64,000 nt of DNA from Pararhizobium sp. YC-54 (lineage in GTDB: Bacteria > Pseudomonadota > Alphaproteobacteria > Rhizobiales > Rhizobiaceae): assembly GCF_025847205.1 (NCBI RefSeq), contig NZ_JAOYTH010000001.1, positions 645,604 through 709,603 of the forward strand, given 5' to 3'. A program made the translations under genes and the position numbers. Positions 20,048-30,540 of this stretch are shown here, in pieces (position 1 is the stretch's first letter; every line of letters begins with the position of its first letter). The notes below the pieces were generated by a model. It ran no database searches. It worked only from the letters and a program-made list of their open reading frames with translations, and had not been told where the DNA came from.

Positions 20048-20599
20048 ATGCGGTATGCTTTTTTCAAAACTCTGGTTTTAAGTCTCTGCCTGCATCCGGT
20101 AGCAGCCAGCGCGCAGGAGGTCCTGACCACAGCAACACCGGACTTGCTGATCCGCTCGCTCGACCCCGTGCTGGTGCAAAAGGAAAAAACACGCGGATTG
20201 AAGATTACCGACGCCAAGAATCTGGAGCTGATCAACAGCTATGGTGACAAGGTTGCGGCGACGGTCAATCTCGCGGTCAACTTTCACTTCGGCTCCGCCG
20301 AGCTGACCCCGCAGGCCCAGCGCCTTCTCGATAGCGTCGGCACAGCGCTCCAATCCAGCGACCTTGCGTCCTACCGGTTCCTGATCGGCGGCCATACGGA
20401 TGCGGCCGGCACCGACGATGAAAATCTCGACCTCAGCCGGGCGCGGGCCGCCTCGACAACGCGATATCTGCTCACGCATTACAAGATCGAGCCGCGACGG
20501 CTGGTTTTGCGCGCATTCGGCGAAACCGCCCTGCTGTTTCCAGCCGACCCAGAGGATGGCCGCAATCGCAGGGTCGAGATTTCGACGCTGAAACAATAG
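20048..20599 (+). CDS. OmpA-family (peptidoglycan-binding) protein
   Basis: A 183 aa exported protein with signal peptide MRYAFFKTLVLSLCLHPVAASAQ. The C-terminal half is an OmpA/MotB domain: NFHFGSAELTPQAQRLLDSVG, FLIGGHTDAAGTDDENLDLSRARA (the Asp and Arg that bind diaminopimelate are present), LRAFGETALLF and NRRVEISTL. About 75 residues precede this domain. The ATG at 20048 is favoured because the signal peptide starts there; the upstream reading frame is not signal-like. A strong terminator follows. Confidence 0.9.
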   Translation: MRYAFFKTLVLSLCLHPVAASAQEVLTTATPDLLIRSLDPVLVQKEKTRGLKITDAKNLELINSYGDKVAATVNLAVNFHFGSAELTPQAQRLLDSVGTALQSSDLASYRFLIGGHTDAAGTDDENLDLSRARAASTTRYLLTHYKIEPRRLVLRAFGETALLFPADPEDGRNRRVEISTLKQ

Positions 20600-20620
20600 C
20601 GCCTCCAGACAGACAGAATC

Positions 20621-20655
20621 AAAAGGGCACGGGGCATGCGGCACCGTGCCCTTTT
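20621..20655. terminator. Bidirectional terminator between ompA-like gene and aminotransferase
   Basis: Perfect 12-bp arms AAAAGGGCACGG/CCGTGCCCTTTT with an 11-base loop. The A and T runs allow termination on both strands, fitting two convergent genes. Confidence 0.9.
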
Positions 20656-20671
20656 AAATTTCTTGAACCGG

Positions 20672-22152
<1,481 letters not shown>

Positions 22153-22156
<4 letters not shown>

Positions 22157-23163
22157 TCGGCCGGTACGGCGGATGCGTGTGCGAAGGTCTTGCCGGCCTT
22201 CTTGGCGCGATATTCGTCATAGGCTGCGATCAGCATGGCGCCATCGTTGTAGCGCGCCTTCCAGCCGAGCTCCTTCTTGAGTTTGCCTGTTTCGCGGATA
22301 CACATCTCGTCGGCGATCAGATACTGTTCCGGATCCATGATCGGCAGATTGACAAAATCGAAGGCGGCGAGCGTTGCCTTGACCGCGAAAGCGGGCGTCG
22401 GCAAAAGGAATGACTTCGAGCCTGCATGCACGATCAGGTCGCCAAGCAGCTTCTTCACCGAAGGCGGATTGTCGGAGCCCAGATTGTAGGCTTCGCTCGG
22501 CACGCCGCCCTTCCAGGCAAGACGGGCAGCCTCGGCGCAATCGAACACCGAAATAAACTGGTAGGGGTTCTTGCCCGAACCGATCATCGGCACCGGCAGG
22601 TTGGCGTCGATCAGCTTGAACAGCTTTTCCAGAATACCGAGACGGCCGGGACCAATGATCAGGCGCGGGCGAAATATCGAGATGTTCATGCCTTGCCTGC
22701 GCCATTCGCCAGCAAGCTGCTCGGTTGCCCATTTCGACTTGCCGTATTCGCCGAGCGGCTTGGCCGGATGTGCTTCTGTCTGCGGCGACATGATCGTGTG
22801 GCCGTAGATCATGTCGGTGGTGAACTGCACGAGCCGGTTGGCACCGGACTTTGCCGTCGCCTTCATGATGTTTTCGGCGCCGTAATAGTTGACCGGCCAG
22901 AAGAACTGCCAGCGCTTGGAGCGCACCTGCAACGGCGACAGCATCTTGGCCGCCATGTTGTAGACCATGTCGTCCGGGCCAATTTCGACCTTCATCACCT
23001 CGTCCGCATTGGTGACATCGCAATGGACGAACCGGGCGCGGGCGTAGTGCGGCAGGTCGGACTTGACAATATCGGCAACGAGGACCTCTTCACCGTCCTG
23101 CACCAGACGTTCGGCCAGGTGCCGGCCGACGAAACCGTCACCGCCGAAAATGATATGCTTCAT
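22153..23163 (-). CDS. Extended SDR (NAD-dependent epimerase/dehydratase family)
   Basis: A 336 aa extended SDR. The NAD motif is GGDGFVG (residues 7-13), catalytic Tyr140 and Lys144 are in EYGKSKWATEQ, and FTTDMIYGH supplies the Ser/Thr position. The central text (FRPRLIIGPGRLGILEKLFKLID, YQFISVFDCAEAARLAW, EAYNLGSDNPPSVKKLL) is typical of nucleotide-sugar epimerases and 3-beta-HSD-like enzymes. Start and stop both overlap neighbours by 4 bp, so it is embedded in the cluster. It could take the ketoreductase place held by DprE2 in mycobacteria, although DprE2 is a shorter classical SDR. Confidence 0.88.
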
Positions 23164-23609
23164 GATGCGCTCCCGATTTTTGCTGTTTTTGCGCCCGCCG
23201 CTTCAAGCGAAGGCTGATCCTCGTGCAAGGACGCCCCAGACAGGCCGGATTGGGCGATGAGAATGGTTCCGACGCAGATGAAGCCGATGCCGGCGATGCG
23301 CCAAGCGTTCAGATCCTCGTGGAAGACGAAATAGGCAAAGACGGCCACGGCCACATAGGCGAGGCTCAGAAATGGATAGGCGAAGGAGAGTTCCACCTTG
23401 GAAAGCACGTAGAGATGCGACACCATCGAAATGACGAAGGTCGCAAGTCCGGCGAAGACCCAAGGGTTGAAAACCACCTGGAAAACTCGGGCAATGAAAG
23501 TATCAGCCGTGAAGCTCAGCGGTCCAAGCGAGAGCATGCCCTGCTTGAGCATGACTTGTGCCGCCGCGTTGGTGAGTACGGTGAAGAGAATGAATAGGAT
23601 ATACTTCAT
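23160..23609 (-). CDS. Small EamA/DMT-superfamily membrane protein, possible lipid-sugar flippase
   Basis: A 149 aa protein with four predicted membrane spans: residues 1-22 (YILFILFTVLTNAAAQVML), about 46-66, about 73-93 (LSFAYPFLSLAYVAVAVFAYFVF) and 101-120 (WRIAGIGFICVGTILIAQS). The four-span size matches SMR/ArnE-type proteins, which move lipid-linked amino sugars across the inner membrane, rather than ten-span EamA exporters. The ATG at 23609 has GGGGA seven bases upstream and begins at the membrane span; an ATG at 23648 adds an unlike leader. It overlaps the SDR gene by 4 bp. Confidence 0.8.
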   Translation of the reverse strand: MKYILFILFTVLTNAAAQVMLKQGMLSLGPLSFTADTFIARVFQVVFNPWVFAGLATFVISMVSHLYVLSKVELSFAYPFLSLAYVAVAVFAYFVFHEDLNAWRIAGIGFICVGTILIAQSGLSGASLHEDQPSLEAAGAKTAKIGSAS

Positions 23610-23703
23610 GCAGGTGTCCCCTGTTTCCGCCCCGATCCCTACATGCAAGAGCCGTATATTCGGTGAAATTCCCGCATTTATTTAATTAAAATTGTCGCTA
23701 TTC

Positions 23704-25026
23704 TTATTTTGGCAAAGCCAAGGCCGTCCTGTTCCAGAAGTTCGACACCATCGCCGGATCGCGCAGCTCTTCCAGCTTGCGCCATTTTGGGAACGAGGAT
23801 TCAAAGGTTTGCGGGCTCATCCGGGCATCCTTGTAGGGATTGATGGCGCCACCGGCCTCGATGACCATCGCATCGAGCCTGTCGAGCAGCTTAAGGGTCT
23901 GTTCACCCTGATTGCCGAAATCCAGCGTCAGAGTGAATCCGGGCCTTGGGAAGGACAAAAGCCCTCCCGATTTCTGCTCGCCGAATTTCTTCAGCACGGT
24001 GAGAAAAGAGGCATGCCCCGCCTTGCGTGCCGCCTCCATCAGACGCCCCGTCAACACCCGTGCATTGTCTGACGGATAGACGCTCTGGTGCTGATAGAGC
24101 CCCTTTGGTCCATAGAGCCAGTTCCAGTGGCCGATCGCATCCAGCGGATGGAAATAGCCCGGCCATTTGACCGTCTTGACCGTTTCTCCCGGCTTTTCCT
24201 TGCGGAAATACAGTTCGTTGAATGCCTTCAGCGTCACTCTGTTCAAGAGATTGAACGGCGGCGCAAACGGCACCGACAACCTCTTCGCGCGCGGTATGTC
24301 GGGAAACTCGCAGGAGGCGTCGGCGTGATCCCCGGCAAGAAGGACGCCCCTGCCCGCCCGCCTGCCGGTCGCCAGCTGATCGATCCATGCGACGGAATAT
24401 TCATGTTCGGCGTCCACGGTTTCGACCATCCCGAAATAATCGCCCAGGCTGTCGAAACGGATGGCATGCTGCTGGATATGGGCGGACGGTACCTTCATCA
24501 GCTGCAGGTCAACCGACAGGATCAGCCCTGTCAGGCCCATGCCGCCGATGGTGGCGTAGAACAAGTCACGGTTTTCCGTCGCCGAACAGGTCAAAAGCTC
24601 ACCGCTGGAACGCAGCAATGTCAGGCTAAGCACATGCTTGCCGAACGTGCCACGCGCGTGATGGTTCTTGCCGTGAACGTCGTTTGCAACGGCACCGGCG
24701 ATGGTGACCGAAGCGGTTCCCGGCGTCACCGGCAGGAAAAACCGGTGTGGGATTGCCTGCTCAAGCACGGAGCGAAGCCTCACGCCGGCGTCGCAGGAGA
24801 CAATTCCGGTTCCCGGATCAAAGCCGAGAATACGGGTGCGCATGCGGCTGTCGATCAGCTTGCCCTGATCGTTATGGCAGCTGTCGCCATAGGACCGTCC
24901 GTTGCCGAACGGCAGGAACGCGCCAGCCGCCGCATTCTCGCGCAGGTTCTCATAGGCATCGGGCGATACGGACTGCCGGGGGCGGCAATCAATCCGGCCC
25001 CAGCTGTCAAACTCTCCAGCGGTCAT
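23704..25026 (-). CDS. DprE1-like FAD-dependent oxidoreductase
   Basis: A 440 aa FAD-linked oxidase that aligns by eye along its length with decaprenylphosphoryl-beta-D-ribose 2-oxidase. FAD-binding marks are FGNGRSYGDSC (residues 40-50), TPGTASVTIAGAVANDVHGKNHH (about 101-123) and TIGGMGLTGLI. C-terminal matches include LYQHQSVYPSDN, HASFLTVLKKFG, LLSFPRPGFTLTLDF and AINPYKDARM, which retains the catalytic lysine of DprE1 (Lys418). The position of mycobacterial Cys387 appears to be threonine (FTLTLDF). The start overlaps the UbiA-HAD gene by 4 bp. Expected reaction: oxidation at C2 of a polyprenyl-phosphate-linked ribose. Confidence 0.85.
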   Translation of the reverse strand: MTAGEFDSWGRIDCRPRQSVSPDAYENLRENAAAGAFLPFGNGRSYGDSCHNDQGKLIDSRMRTRILGFDPGTGIVSCDAGVRLRSVLEQAIPHRFFLPVTPGTASVTIAGAVANDVHGKNHHARGTFGKHVLSLTLLRSSGELLTCSATENRDLFYATIGGMGLTGLILSVDLQLMKVPSAHIQQHAIRFDSLGDYFGMVETVDAEHEYSVAWIDQLATGRRAGRGVLLAGDHADASCEFPDIPRAKRLSVPFAPPFNLLNRVTLKAFNELYFRKEKPGETVKTVKWPGYFHPLDAIGHWNWLYGPKGLYQHQSVYPSDNARVLTGRLMEAARKAGHASFLTVLKKFGEQKSGGLLSFPRPGFTLTLDFGNQGEQTLKLLDRLDAMVIEAGGAINPYKDARMSPQTFESSFPKWRKLEELRDPAMVSNFWNRTALALPK

Positions 25027-26465
25027 GGCGAACCCAGTGTGCCGGCAAGCACCAGCGACGCACCGATGGCCATGGTGACGAGACTGCGCCAGTCGCGCAT
25101 GATGAACACCACCGGATCCTCATGCAGCATGCCGCGGCGGGCCAGCATCCAGATCCTGAGCAGCATGTAGAGGACCAGCGGGCAGAGCGGCCACAATGCC
25201 CATGGCAGCGTGTACATCTCCTGCATTTCCTTGCTGTGAATATAGAGCGCCAGAACCAGTGCCGAGGCAAAGGCGGAGGAGACGCCGGCCTGTCCGACCA
25301 TTTCGAAATCGACGGCCATATAGCCGCGGCCCGGCACCTGGTTGCCGTCACGCCCGTTATAATCGTCGAGCTCGACGTAACGCTTGACGAGCGCCAGGCT
25401 GAGGAAAAAGAAGATCGAGAACGACAAAAGCCAGAACGACAGCTCCGTGCCGGTCGCTGCCGAACCGGCGATGATCCGGACGGTGTAGAGCCCGGCGAGC
25501 GTGAAGACGTCGACCAACAGCTTGCGCTTGAGCACGAAGGTATAGGCGGTGGTGGCGAACGCATAGAAGCTAAGGACGAGCGCAAAATCACAAGGCAGCG
25601 CGGCCGTCAGCGACAGTGAGGCGATGAACAGGCAAAGCGCGATCACCAGTCCCATCGGCACCGACATCTGGCCGCTTGCCAGGGGCCTGTTGCGCTTGGT
25701 CGGATGGCGGCGGTCATTGGTGAGGTCCGACAGGTCGTTGATGACGTAGACGGCCGAGGCAAGAAAGCTGAAAGCGAAGAAGGCAAGCAGGACGTTGATC
25801 ACCGCATCCATGTGCAGGATATCGTGATTGAGCACCATTGGCACGCCGATCAGCACGTTCTTTGCCCATTGATGCACGCGGATCGATTTCAACGCCGCAA
25901 GGCGGCTGGTCCTGCCGGTATCGAGCCGTTCGGCGTCATGCGCGCGGCGCCATTTTTCAGCCGCAGCGTCCGGTGCCACGACAATGGCCTTGCGCGCCGC
26001 ATCGAAGACCGGCACGTCATCGCGGCTATTGCCCATATAATCGAAACCGCCCTCACCGAACTGTTCGGTCAACTTATCCCGCTTGCGGCGGCTGGTGAGG
26101 TTGATTTCTGCGGTGCTGTGCAGGACGGAGGAAAAAACGCCGGTATGGGCCGCGACCCCGAGCGCCACGCTTTCGGCGGCGCCGGTGACAAGGATGACCT
26201 GCCTGCCTGTTTCGCGCTCGCGTGTCAGGCGCTTGAGCACCGCCTCGCGATAGGGCCAGTCGGCCGCCTGACGTCCCGAGCGCGCGGCAACCTCGTATTT
26301 CAGCCGCGCCTTGCCCTTCGACATCCAGAAAAGAACTGCAAACACCATCAGCGGATTGCGCAAAAGAATGATCGCCACGCCCTCCCAGAGCGTGTCGGCG
26401 GCAAGCAAGGTGCCGTCGAGATCGACGCACAGCGGAATATGCTGCGTTTCTGTCCGAGCATCCAT
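25023..26465 (-). CDS. HAD phosphatase-UbiA prenyltransferase fusion (polyprenyl-phosphate phosphoribosyltransferase-like)
   Basis: A 480 aa fusion. Residues 1-185 are a HAD hydrolase: DLDGT at 15-19, LVTGA at 92-96, Lys in RKRDKL and GNSRDDVPVFDA at 145-156. Residues 190-480 are an eight- or nine-span UbiA domain with NDLSD (243-247) followed by DRRHPTKRNRP (251-261), the signature of decaprenyl-phosphate phosphoribosyltransferase (Rv3806c type), and YVELDDYNGRDG further on. The two halves could perform consecutive steps: transfer of phosphoribose from PRPP to polyprenyl phosphate, then removal of the 5-phosphate. It is the promoter-proximal gene of the cluster. Confidence 0.88.
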   Translation of the reverse strand: MDARTETQHIPLCVDLDGTLLAADTLWEGVAIILLRNPLMVFAVLFWMSKGKARLKYEVAARSGRQAADWPYREAVLKRLTRERETGRQVILVTGAAESVALGVAAHTGVFSSVLHSTAEINLTSRRKRDKLTEQFGEGGFDYMGNSRDDVPVFDAARKAIVVAPDAAAEKWRRAHDAERLDTGRTSRLAALKSIRVHQWAKNVLIGVPMVLNHDILHMDAVINVLLAFFAFSFLASAVYVINDLSDLTNDRRHPTKRNRPLASGQMSVPMGLVIALCLFIASLSLTAALPCDFALVLSFYAFATTAYTFVLKRKLLVDVFTLAGLYTVRIIAGSAATGTELSFWLLSFSIFFFLSLALVKRYVELDDYNGRDGNQVPGRGYMAVDFEMVGQAGVSSAFASALVLALYIHSKEMQEMYTLPWALWPLCPLVLYMLLRIWMLARRGMLHEDPVVFIMRDWRSLVTMAIGASLVLAGTLGSP

Positions 26466-26591
26466 AAGATCAAACCCCGAGAATATATGCCCGGGACAGT
26501 CCCACGATCAGCTTTCGAAAAAGCAAACAACGCTCGCTCTGACGTTTCAAACCGCTGCGTTGGTTAATGAATCCCCGACATATCGGGAGCC

Positions 26592-27476
26592 TCAATCCAG
26601 CCCGATCCAGTTCAGTGCATCGCGCCAGTCCGTCATGCGAACGGGGGTTCCATGCGATCCGGTCTGGAACAACACGATGCGGCTGGGATAATTCGCGGCT
26701 TTCAAGGAACGATAGAGTGCGATCTGATCGGCTGCCGCATAAACACTGTCGGCACCGCCGTGGCTGAAGAACATCGGCAGCCTCTTTTTGTAGGCGGCAC
26801 TCTTGCCGAAGGTGGGGTCGGCAGGGCCTCCCATGATCATCATGCCTTTGAGGGCCGCGACCGCCTGCGGATTGCGCGTGAGGCCCCAGCAAATGAAGCT
26901 GCCCATCGAGGCGCAGGCAAGCACGACCGGCTTGCCGGGTGACTGCTTTTGAGCATAGGCGATCAGTGCAGCGATATCTGCGACCCCGGCATCATCGAAG
27001 GAGCGGACGCTCGGCGCATAGTAGACACCGCCATTGCCAAAGGCGAGATTTTTCAGCCGGTTGAAATTGCCGCCGAACGACCAGTCATTGGCGCCGAGGC
27101 GCCGGTCGCCTCCCCGGCCATGGACGAAGATCACCGAGAATGCCGCGCCGTTCAAGGCGCCGACCCGCATCACATCGAGCGGCCGGCCGCCAAGATCCAG
27201 CGTCTCGTTGACCTGCTCGCTCTTGATGCCGAGCGACACATAGGCGCGTTTTGCGCGGCGCTCCGGAACCTGGTCGCGGCCATCGATATCGCGCATTTTC
27301 TGGTAGTCGATGACGCGGTAGTCGCCGCCATCCTGAGTTTCGAGGACCGTGCCATAGGAAAACAGCTCATCCTTGAACGGCTTCAGGGGCGCGGCTTGCA
27401 CCGGTAAAACCAGAACGACGGCAGCAACGACGGCAAAAAGGCCGCGAAAGATCAAATGAGCTGTGGACATGTGCAT
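26592..27476 (-). CDS. Exported alpha/beta hydrolase
   Basis: A 294 aa protein with a signal peptide (HLIFRGLFAVVAAVVLVLPVQA). The body resembles an alpha/beta hydrolase: VIFVHGRGGDRRLG provides the HG oxyanion motif, VVLACASMGSFICWG the nucleophile elbow, and FFSHGGADSVY the late acid region. The elbow reads ACASMGS, so the first glycine of GxSxG is alanine. The final active-site histidine is probably in FQTGSHGTPV. The ATG at 27476 is chosen from the GAGGA upstream. It sits 126 bp before the lipid-sugar cluster on the same strand, with a small CCCGA/TCGGG hairpin at 26574-26587 just after its stop. Substrate unknown. Confidence 0.8.
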   Translation of the reverse strand: MHMSTAHLIFRGLFAVVAAVVLVLPVQAAPLKPFKDELFSYGTVLETQDGGDYRVIDYQKMRDIDGRDQVPERRAKRAYVSLGIKSEQVNETLDLGGRPLDVMRVGALNGAAFSVIFVHGRGGDRRLGANDWSFGGNFNRLKNLAFGNGGVYYAPSVRSFDDAGVADIAALIAYAQKQSPGKPVVLACASMGSFICWGLTRNPQAVAALKGMMIMGGPADPTFGKSAAYKKRLPMFFSHGGADSVYAAADQIALYRSLKAANYPSRIVLFQTGSHGTPVRMTDWRDALNWIGLD

Positions 27477-27720
27477 CCGGAATGTTCCTCTTTTGATCCA
27501 AGCCTTGCCATCAGACCTTCCGCAACGCAACAGTTGGGGCTATTGAAGGCACGATCAGCGTATTGGCGCGTGCCGGCTGAACCCTATGGCGGGCCCGGTC
27601 GCTCTCGCGCCAAGAATTTGGCAGAATTCCGGTGATTCGCGCAGACATTCATGGCGGTTTCATCCGCAACCTTGATCGTGCGAAAAAAATCGCCACCACG
27701 GAAAGACCTCAAAGCAGACT

Positions 27721-29799
27721 ATGACCGACAGCAACGATCTCTTTTCAGCATTCCCCGAGGTGTCCAAGCCCGCGGCGGACCCTGTCGTGCCGAAACCGGT
27801 TGTTGCCACACCCGTCGCGGCTCCAGCGGTGGAGCAGCGCACCAACGCGACGCCTGCCCTGAAAACAGACAATGGCGACTACAACGCGTCGGCCATCGAA
27901 GTGCTCGAGGGGCTGGAGCCGGTGCGCCGGCGTCCGGGCATGTATATCGGCGGCACCGACGAAAAGGCGCTGCATCACCTGTTTGCCGAAGTCATCGACA
28001 ACTCGATGGACGAAGCGGTGGCGGGGCATGCCAATTTCATCGATGTCCATCTCGATGCCGAAGGCTGCCTGTCCGTTACCGATAACGGCCGCGGCATCCC
28101 GGTCGAGAACCATCCGAAATTTCCGGGCAAGTCGACGCTCGAAGTGATCATGACCATCCTGCACGCGGGCGGCAAGTTCGACAGCAAGGTCTACGAGACG
28201 TCAGGCGGTCTGCACGGCGTCGGCGTTTCCGTCGTCAACGCGCTGTCGGATATTCTCGAAGTCGAGGTTGCCCGTAACCGCAAGCTCTACCGCCAGCGAT
28301 TTTCGCGCGGCATTCCGCAAGGGGGGCTGGAGGAACTGGGCGACATCCAGAACCGGCGCGGCACCAAGGTCAAGTTCCATCCGGATCCGGAGATTTTCGG
28401 CTCGCACGCGAAATTCGACCCTGCCCGGCTGTTTCGCATGGCGCGATCGAAGGCCTATCTGTTCGGCGGCGTCGAAATCCGCTGGTCCTGCGATCCCTCG
28501 CTGACCGAAGGCACCGAGACGCCCGACAAGGCCGTGTTTCACTTCCCCGGCGGCCTGAAGGACTATCTGCAGGCGACGATGGGCAAGGAATTCACCGTCA
28601 CCCGCGAAATCTTTGCCGGCAAGACGGAAAAGACCGGCGGTCATGGTGCGCTCGAATGGGCAGTCACATGGTATGGCGGCGACAGCGTCGTGCATTCCTA
28701 TTGCAATACCATTCCGACACCGGAAGGCGGCACGCATGAAGCGGGTTTCCGCATCGCACTGACCAAAGGCCTGAAGGCCTATGCCGAGCTGACACAGAAC
28801 AAGCGCGCGGCGATCGTCACCACCGAAGACGTGATGATTTCAGCGGCCGGCATGCTGTCGGTGTTCATCCGCGAGCCGGAATTCGTCGGCCAGACCAAGG
28901 ACAAGCTGGCAACCGTCGAAGCACAGCGCATCGTCGAGAACGCATTGCGCGACCCCTTCGACCACTTCCTCGCGGACAACCCGCAGGAAGCGGCAAAGCT
29001 GCTCGAATGGGTGATCGAGCGCGCTGACGAGCGCGTGCGCCGCCGCAAGGAAAAGGAAGTCAGCCGCAAGACCGCCGTGCGCAAGCTCAGGCTGCCGGGC
29101 AAGCTGGCCGACTGCTCGCAGAACTCGGCCGAGGGTGCCGAACTGTTCATCGTCGAAGGCGATTCGGCCGGTGGTTCGGCCAAGCAGGCGCGCAACCGTT
29201 CCAACCAGGCGATCCTGCCGCTGCGCGGCAAGATCCTCAACGTCGCCAGCGCCGGCCGCGAAAAACTCGGAGCCAACCAGCAGATCAGCGACCTCGTGCA
29301 GGCGCTCGGCTGCGGCACACGCAGCAAGTACCGCGAGGAAGACCTGCGCTACGAGCGCGTCATCGTCATGACCGACGCCGACGTCGATGGTGCTCACATC
29401 GCCTCGCTGCTGATCACGTTCTTCTACCAGGAAATGCCCGAGCTCGTCCGGGGCGGCCATCTCTATCTGGCCGTGCCGCCGCTCTACCGCATCACCCAAG
29501 GGGCAAAGACGCTCTATGCCCGCGACGACGCACACCGGGTGGAGTTGATGGAGACGGAATTCAACGGCCGCGGCAAGATCGAGATCGGCCGCTTCAAGGG
29601 TCTTGGCGAAATGATGCCGGCGCAGCTCAAGGAAACCACGATGGATCCCTCCAAGCGCACGCTTTTGAAGGTCGCCATCGACGAGGTGGATTTCGAAGGC
29701 ACACGCGAAGCCGTCGACAACCTGATGGGCACCAAGGCAGACGCCCGCTTCCGCTTCATCCAGGAACGTGCGGTGTTTGCGGAAAACCTGGACATCTAG
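27721..29799 (+). CDS. parE: DNA topoisomerase IV subunit B
   Basis: A 692 aa type IIA topoisomerase ATPase subunit that supports chromosome decatenation. GHKL ATPase motifs are EVIDNSMDEAVAG, VTDNGRGIPVENHPK and GGLHGVGVSVVNALS; the TOPRIM domain carries IVEGDSAGGSAKQARNR and MTDADVDGAHI. It is assigned to ParE rather than GyrB by length (GyrB is over 800 aa), by the Pro/Ala-rich N-terminal extension (residues 1-45) usual for rhizobial ParE, and by EGDSAGGSAKQARNR followed by ILPLRGKILNV. A strong terminator follows. Confidence 0.93.
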   Translation: MTDSNDLFSAFPEVSKPAADPVVPKPVVATPVAAPAVEQRTNATPALKTDNGDYNASAIEVLEGLEPVRRRPGMYIGGTDEKALHHLFAEVIDNSMDEAVAGHANFIDVHLDAEGCLSVTDNGRGIPVENHPKFPGKSTLEVIMTILHAGGKFDSKVYETSGGLHGVGVSVVNALSDILEVEVARNRKLYRQRFSRGIPQGGLEELGDIQNRRGTKVKFHPDPEIFGSHAKFDPARLFRMARSKAYLFGGVEIRWSCDPSLTEGTETPDKAVFHFPGGLKDYLQATMGKEFTVTREIFAGKTEKTGGHGALEWAVTWYGGDSVVHSYCNTIPTPEGGTHEAGFRIALTKGLKAYAELTQNKRAAIVTTEDVMISAAGMLSVFIREPEFVGQTKDKLATVEAQRIVENALRDPFDHFLADNPQEAAKLLEWVIERADERVRRRKEKEVSRKTAVRKLRLPGKLADCSQNSAEGAELFIVEGDSAGGSAKQARNRSNQAILPLRGKILNVASAGREKLGANQQISDLVQALGCGTRSKYREEDLRYERVIVMTDADVDGAHIASLLITFFYQEMPELVRGGHLYLAVPPLYRITQGAKTLYARDDAHRVELMETEFNGRGKIEIGRFKGLGEMMPAQLKETTMDPSKRTLLKVAIDEVDFEGTREAVDNLMGTKADARFRFIQERAVFAENLDI

Positions 29800-29846
29800 C
29801 GCCAAGGCTTCGCAGACTGATTCAACACGCTGTAGAATTGATTCAA

Positions 29847-29881
29847 GTTTCCGCTCCAACTGACGGAGCGGAAACGATTTT
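29847..29881 (+). terminator. Rho-independent terminator of parE
   Basis: Perfect 11-bp arms GTTTCCGCTCC/GGAGCGGAAAC with a 7-base loop, followed by GATTTT. It lies about 50 bp after parE. Confidence 0.8.
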
Positions 29882-29904
29882 CCCCTGAGTAAACTGACTC
29901 TGCG

Positions 29905-30363
29905 TCAGCCAAACACCTTTTCCATGAAAAGACTATACGGGTCCGGCTGGTAGGAACCGAACGGCCCGATTTCCACATAACCCGCCGTCTTGTAGAGGCC
30001 GATGGCCTCCGGCTGATAGATGCCGGTCTCAAGCCGGATCGCGGACAACCCGGCATCACGGCCGTGACCTTCGAGATGTTCCAGCAATTTCCGGCCGATC
30101 TTCAGGCCGCGCGCCTGCGGATCGACGAACATGCGCTTGATCTCGGCGCTGCCGTCGCCTGCGTCCACCAAGGCGCAGCAGCCGGCGATCTTTCCTTCAT
30201 GGCGGGCGACGAAGAAGGAAACGGACGGCTTTTCCAGCGTCGAGACATCGACAAGGTGATTGCTTTCGGCCGGATAGAGCGACTGCGCGTAGGCGTCGGA
30301 TTGCTCAAGCAGACGCAGGACATCCGGTTGGCGTGGCGATTCTTTTTCAATGGTGACTGACAC
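29905..30363 (-). CDS. GNAT-family N-acetyltransferase
   Basis: A 152 aa acetyltransferase. The acetyl-CoA pyrophosphate-binding motif A is EIKRMFVDPQARGLKIGRKLLEHLE, followed by IRLETGIYQPEAIGLYKTAGYVEIGPFGSY (motif B). A GTG start at 30363 is chosen: GAGGGA lies about ten bases upstream and the length then fits the family. Upstream residues to 30441 look unrelated. The substrate is unknown. It is convergent with parE and divergent from the small exported protein at 30613. Confidence 0.87.
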   Translation of the reverse strand: MSVTIEKESPRQPDVLRLLEQSDAYAQSLYPAESNHLVDVSTLEKPSVSFFVARHEGKIAGCCALVDAGDGSAEIKRMFVDPQARGLKIGRKLLEHLEGHGRDAGLSAIRLETGIYQPEAIGLYKTAGYVEIGPFGSYQPDPYSLFMEKVFG

Positions 30364-30540
30364 TTGTCGATGTTCCCTCACAGATCGATTCAGCTGTTGG
30401 TGTCCGACTCTAGAAGCAGTTTTCCCGAAACGACAGACCATAATTCTCGCAGGCCCAAGGAACAGCTCTCACGCTGAGAAGCGGACAGAAACAATTTGTT
30501 TCGAATTCTTTGCCATCTCGCCTTACTTCCGGAGCAAACG

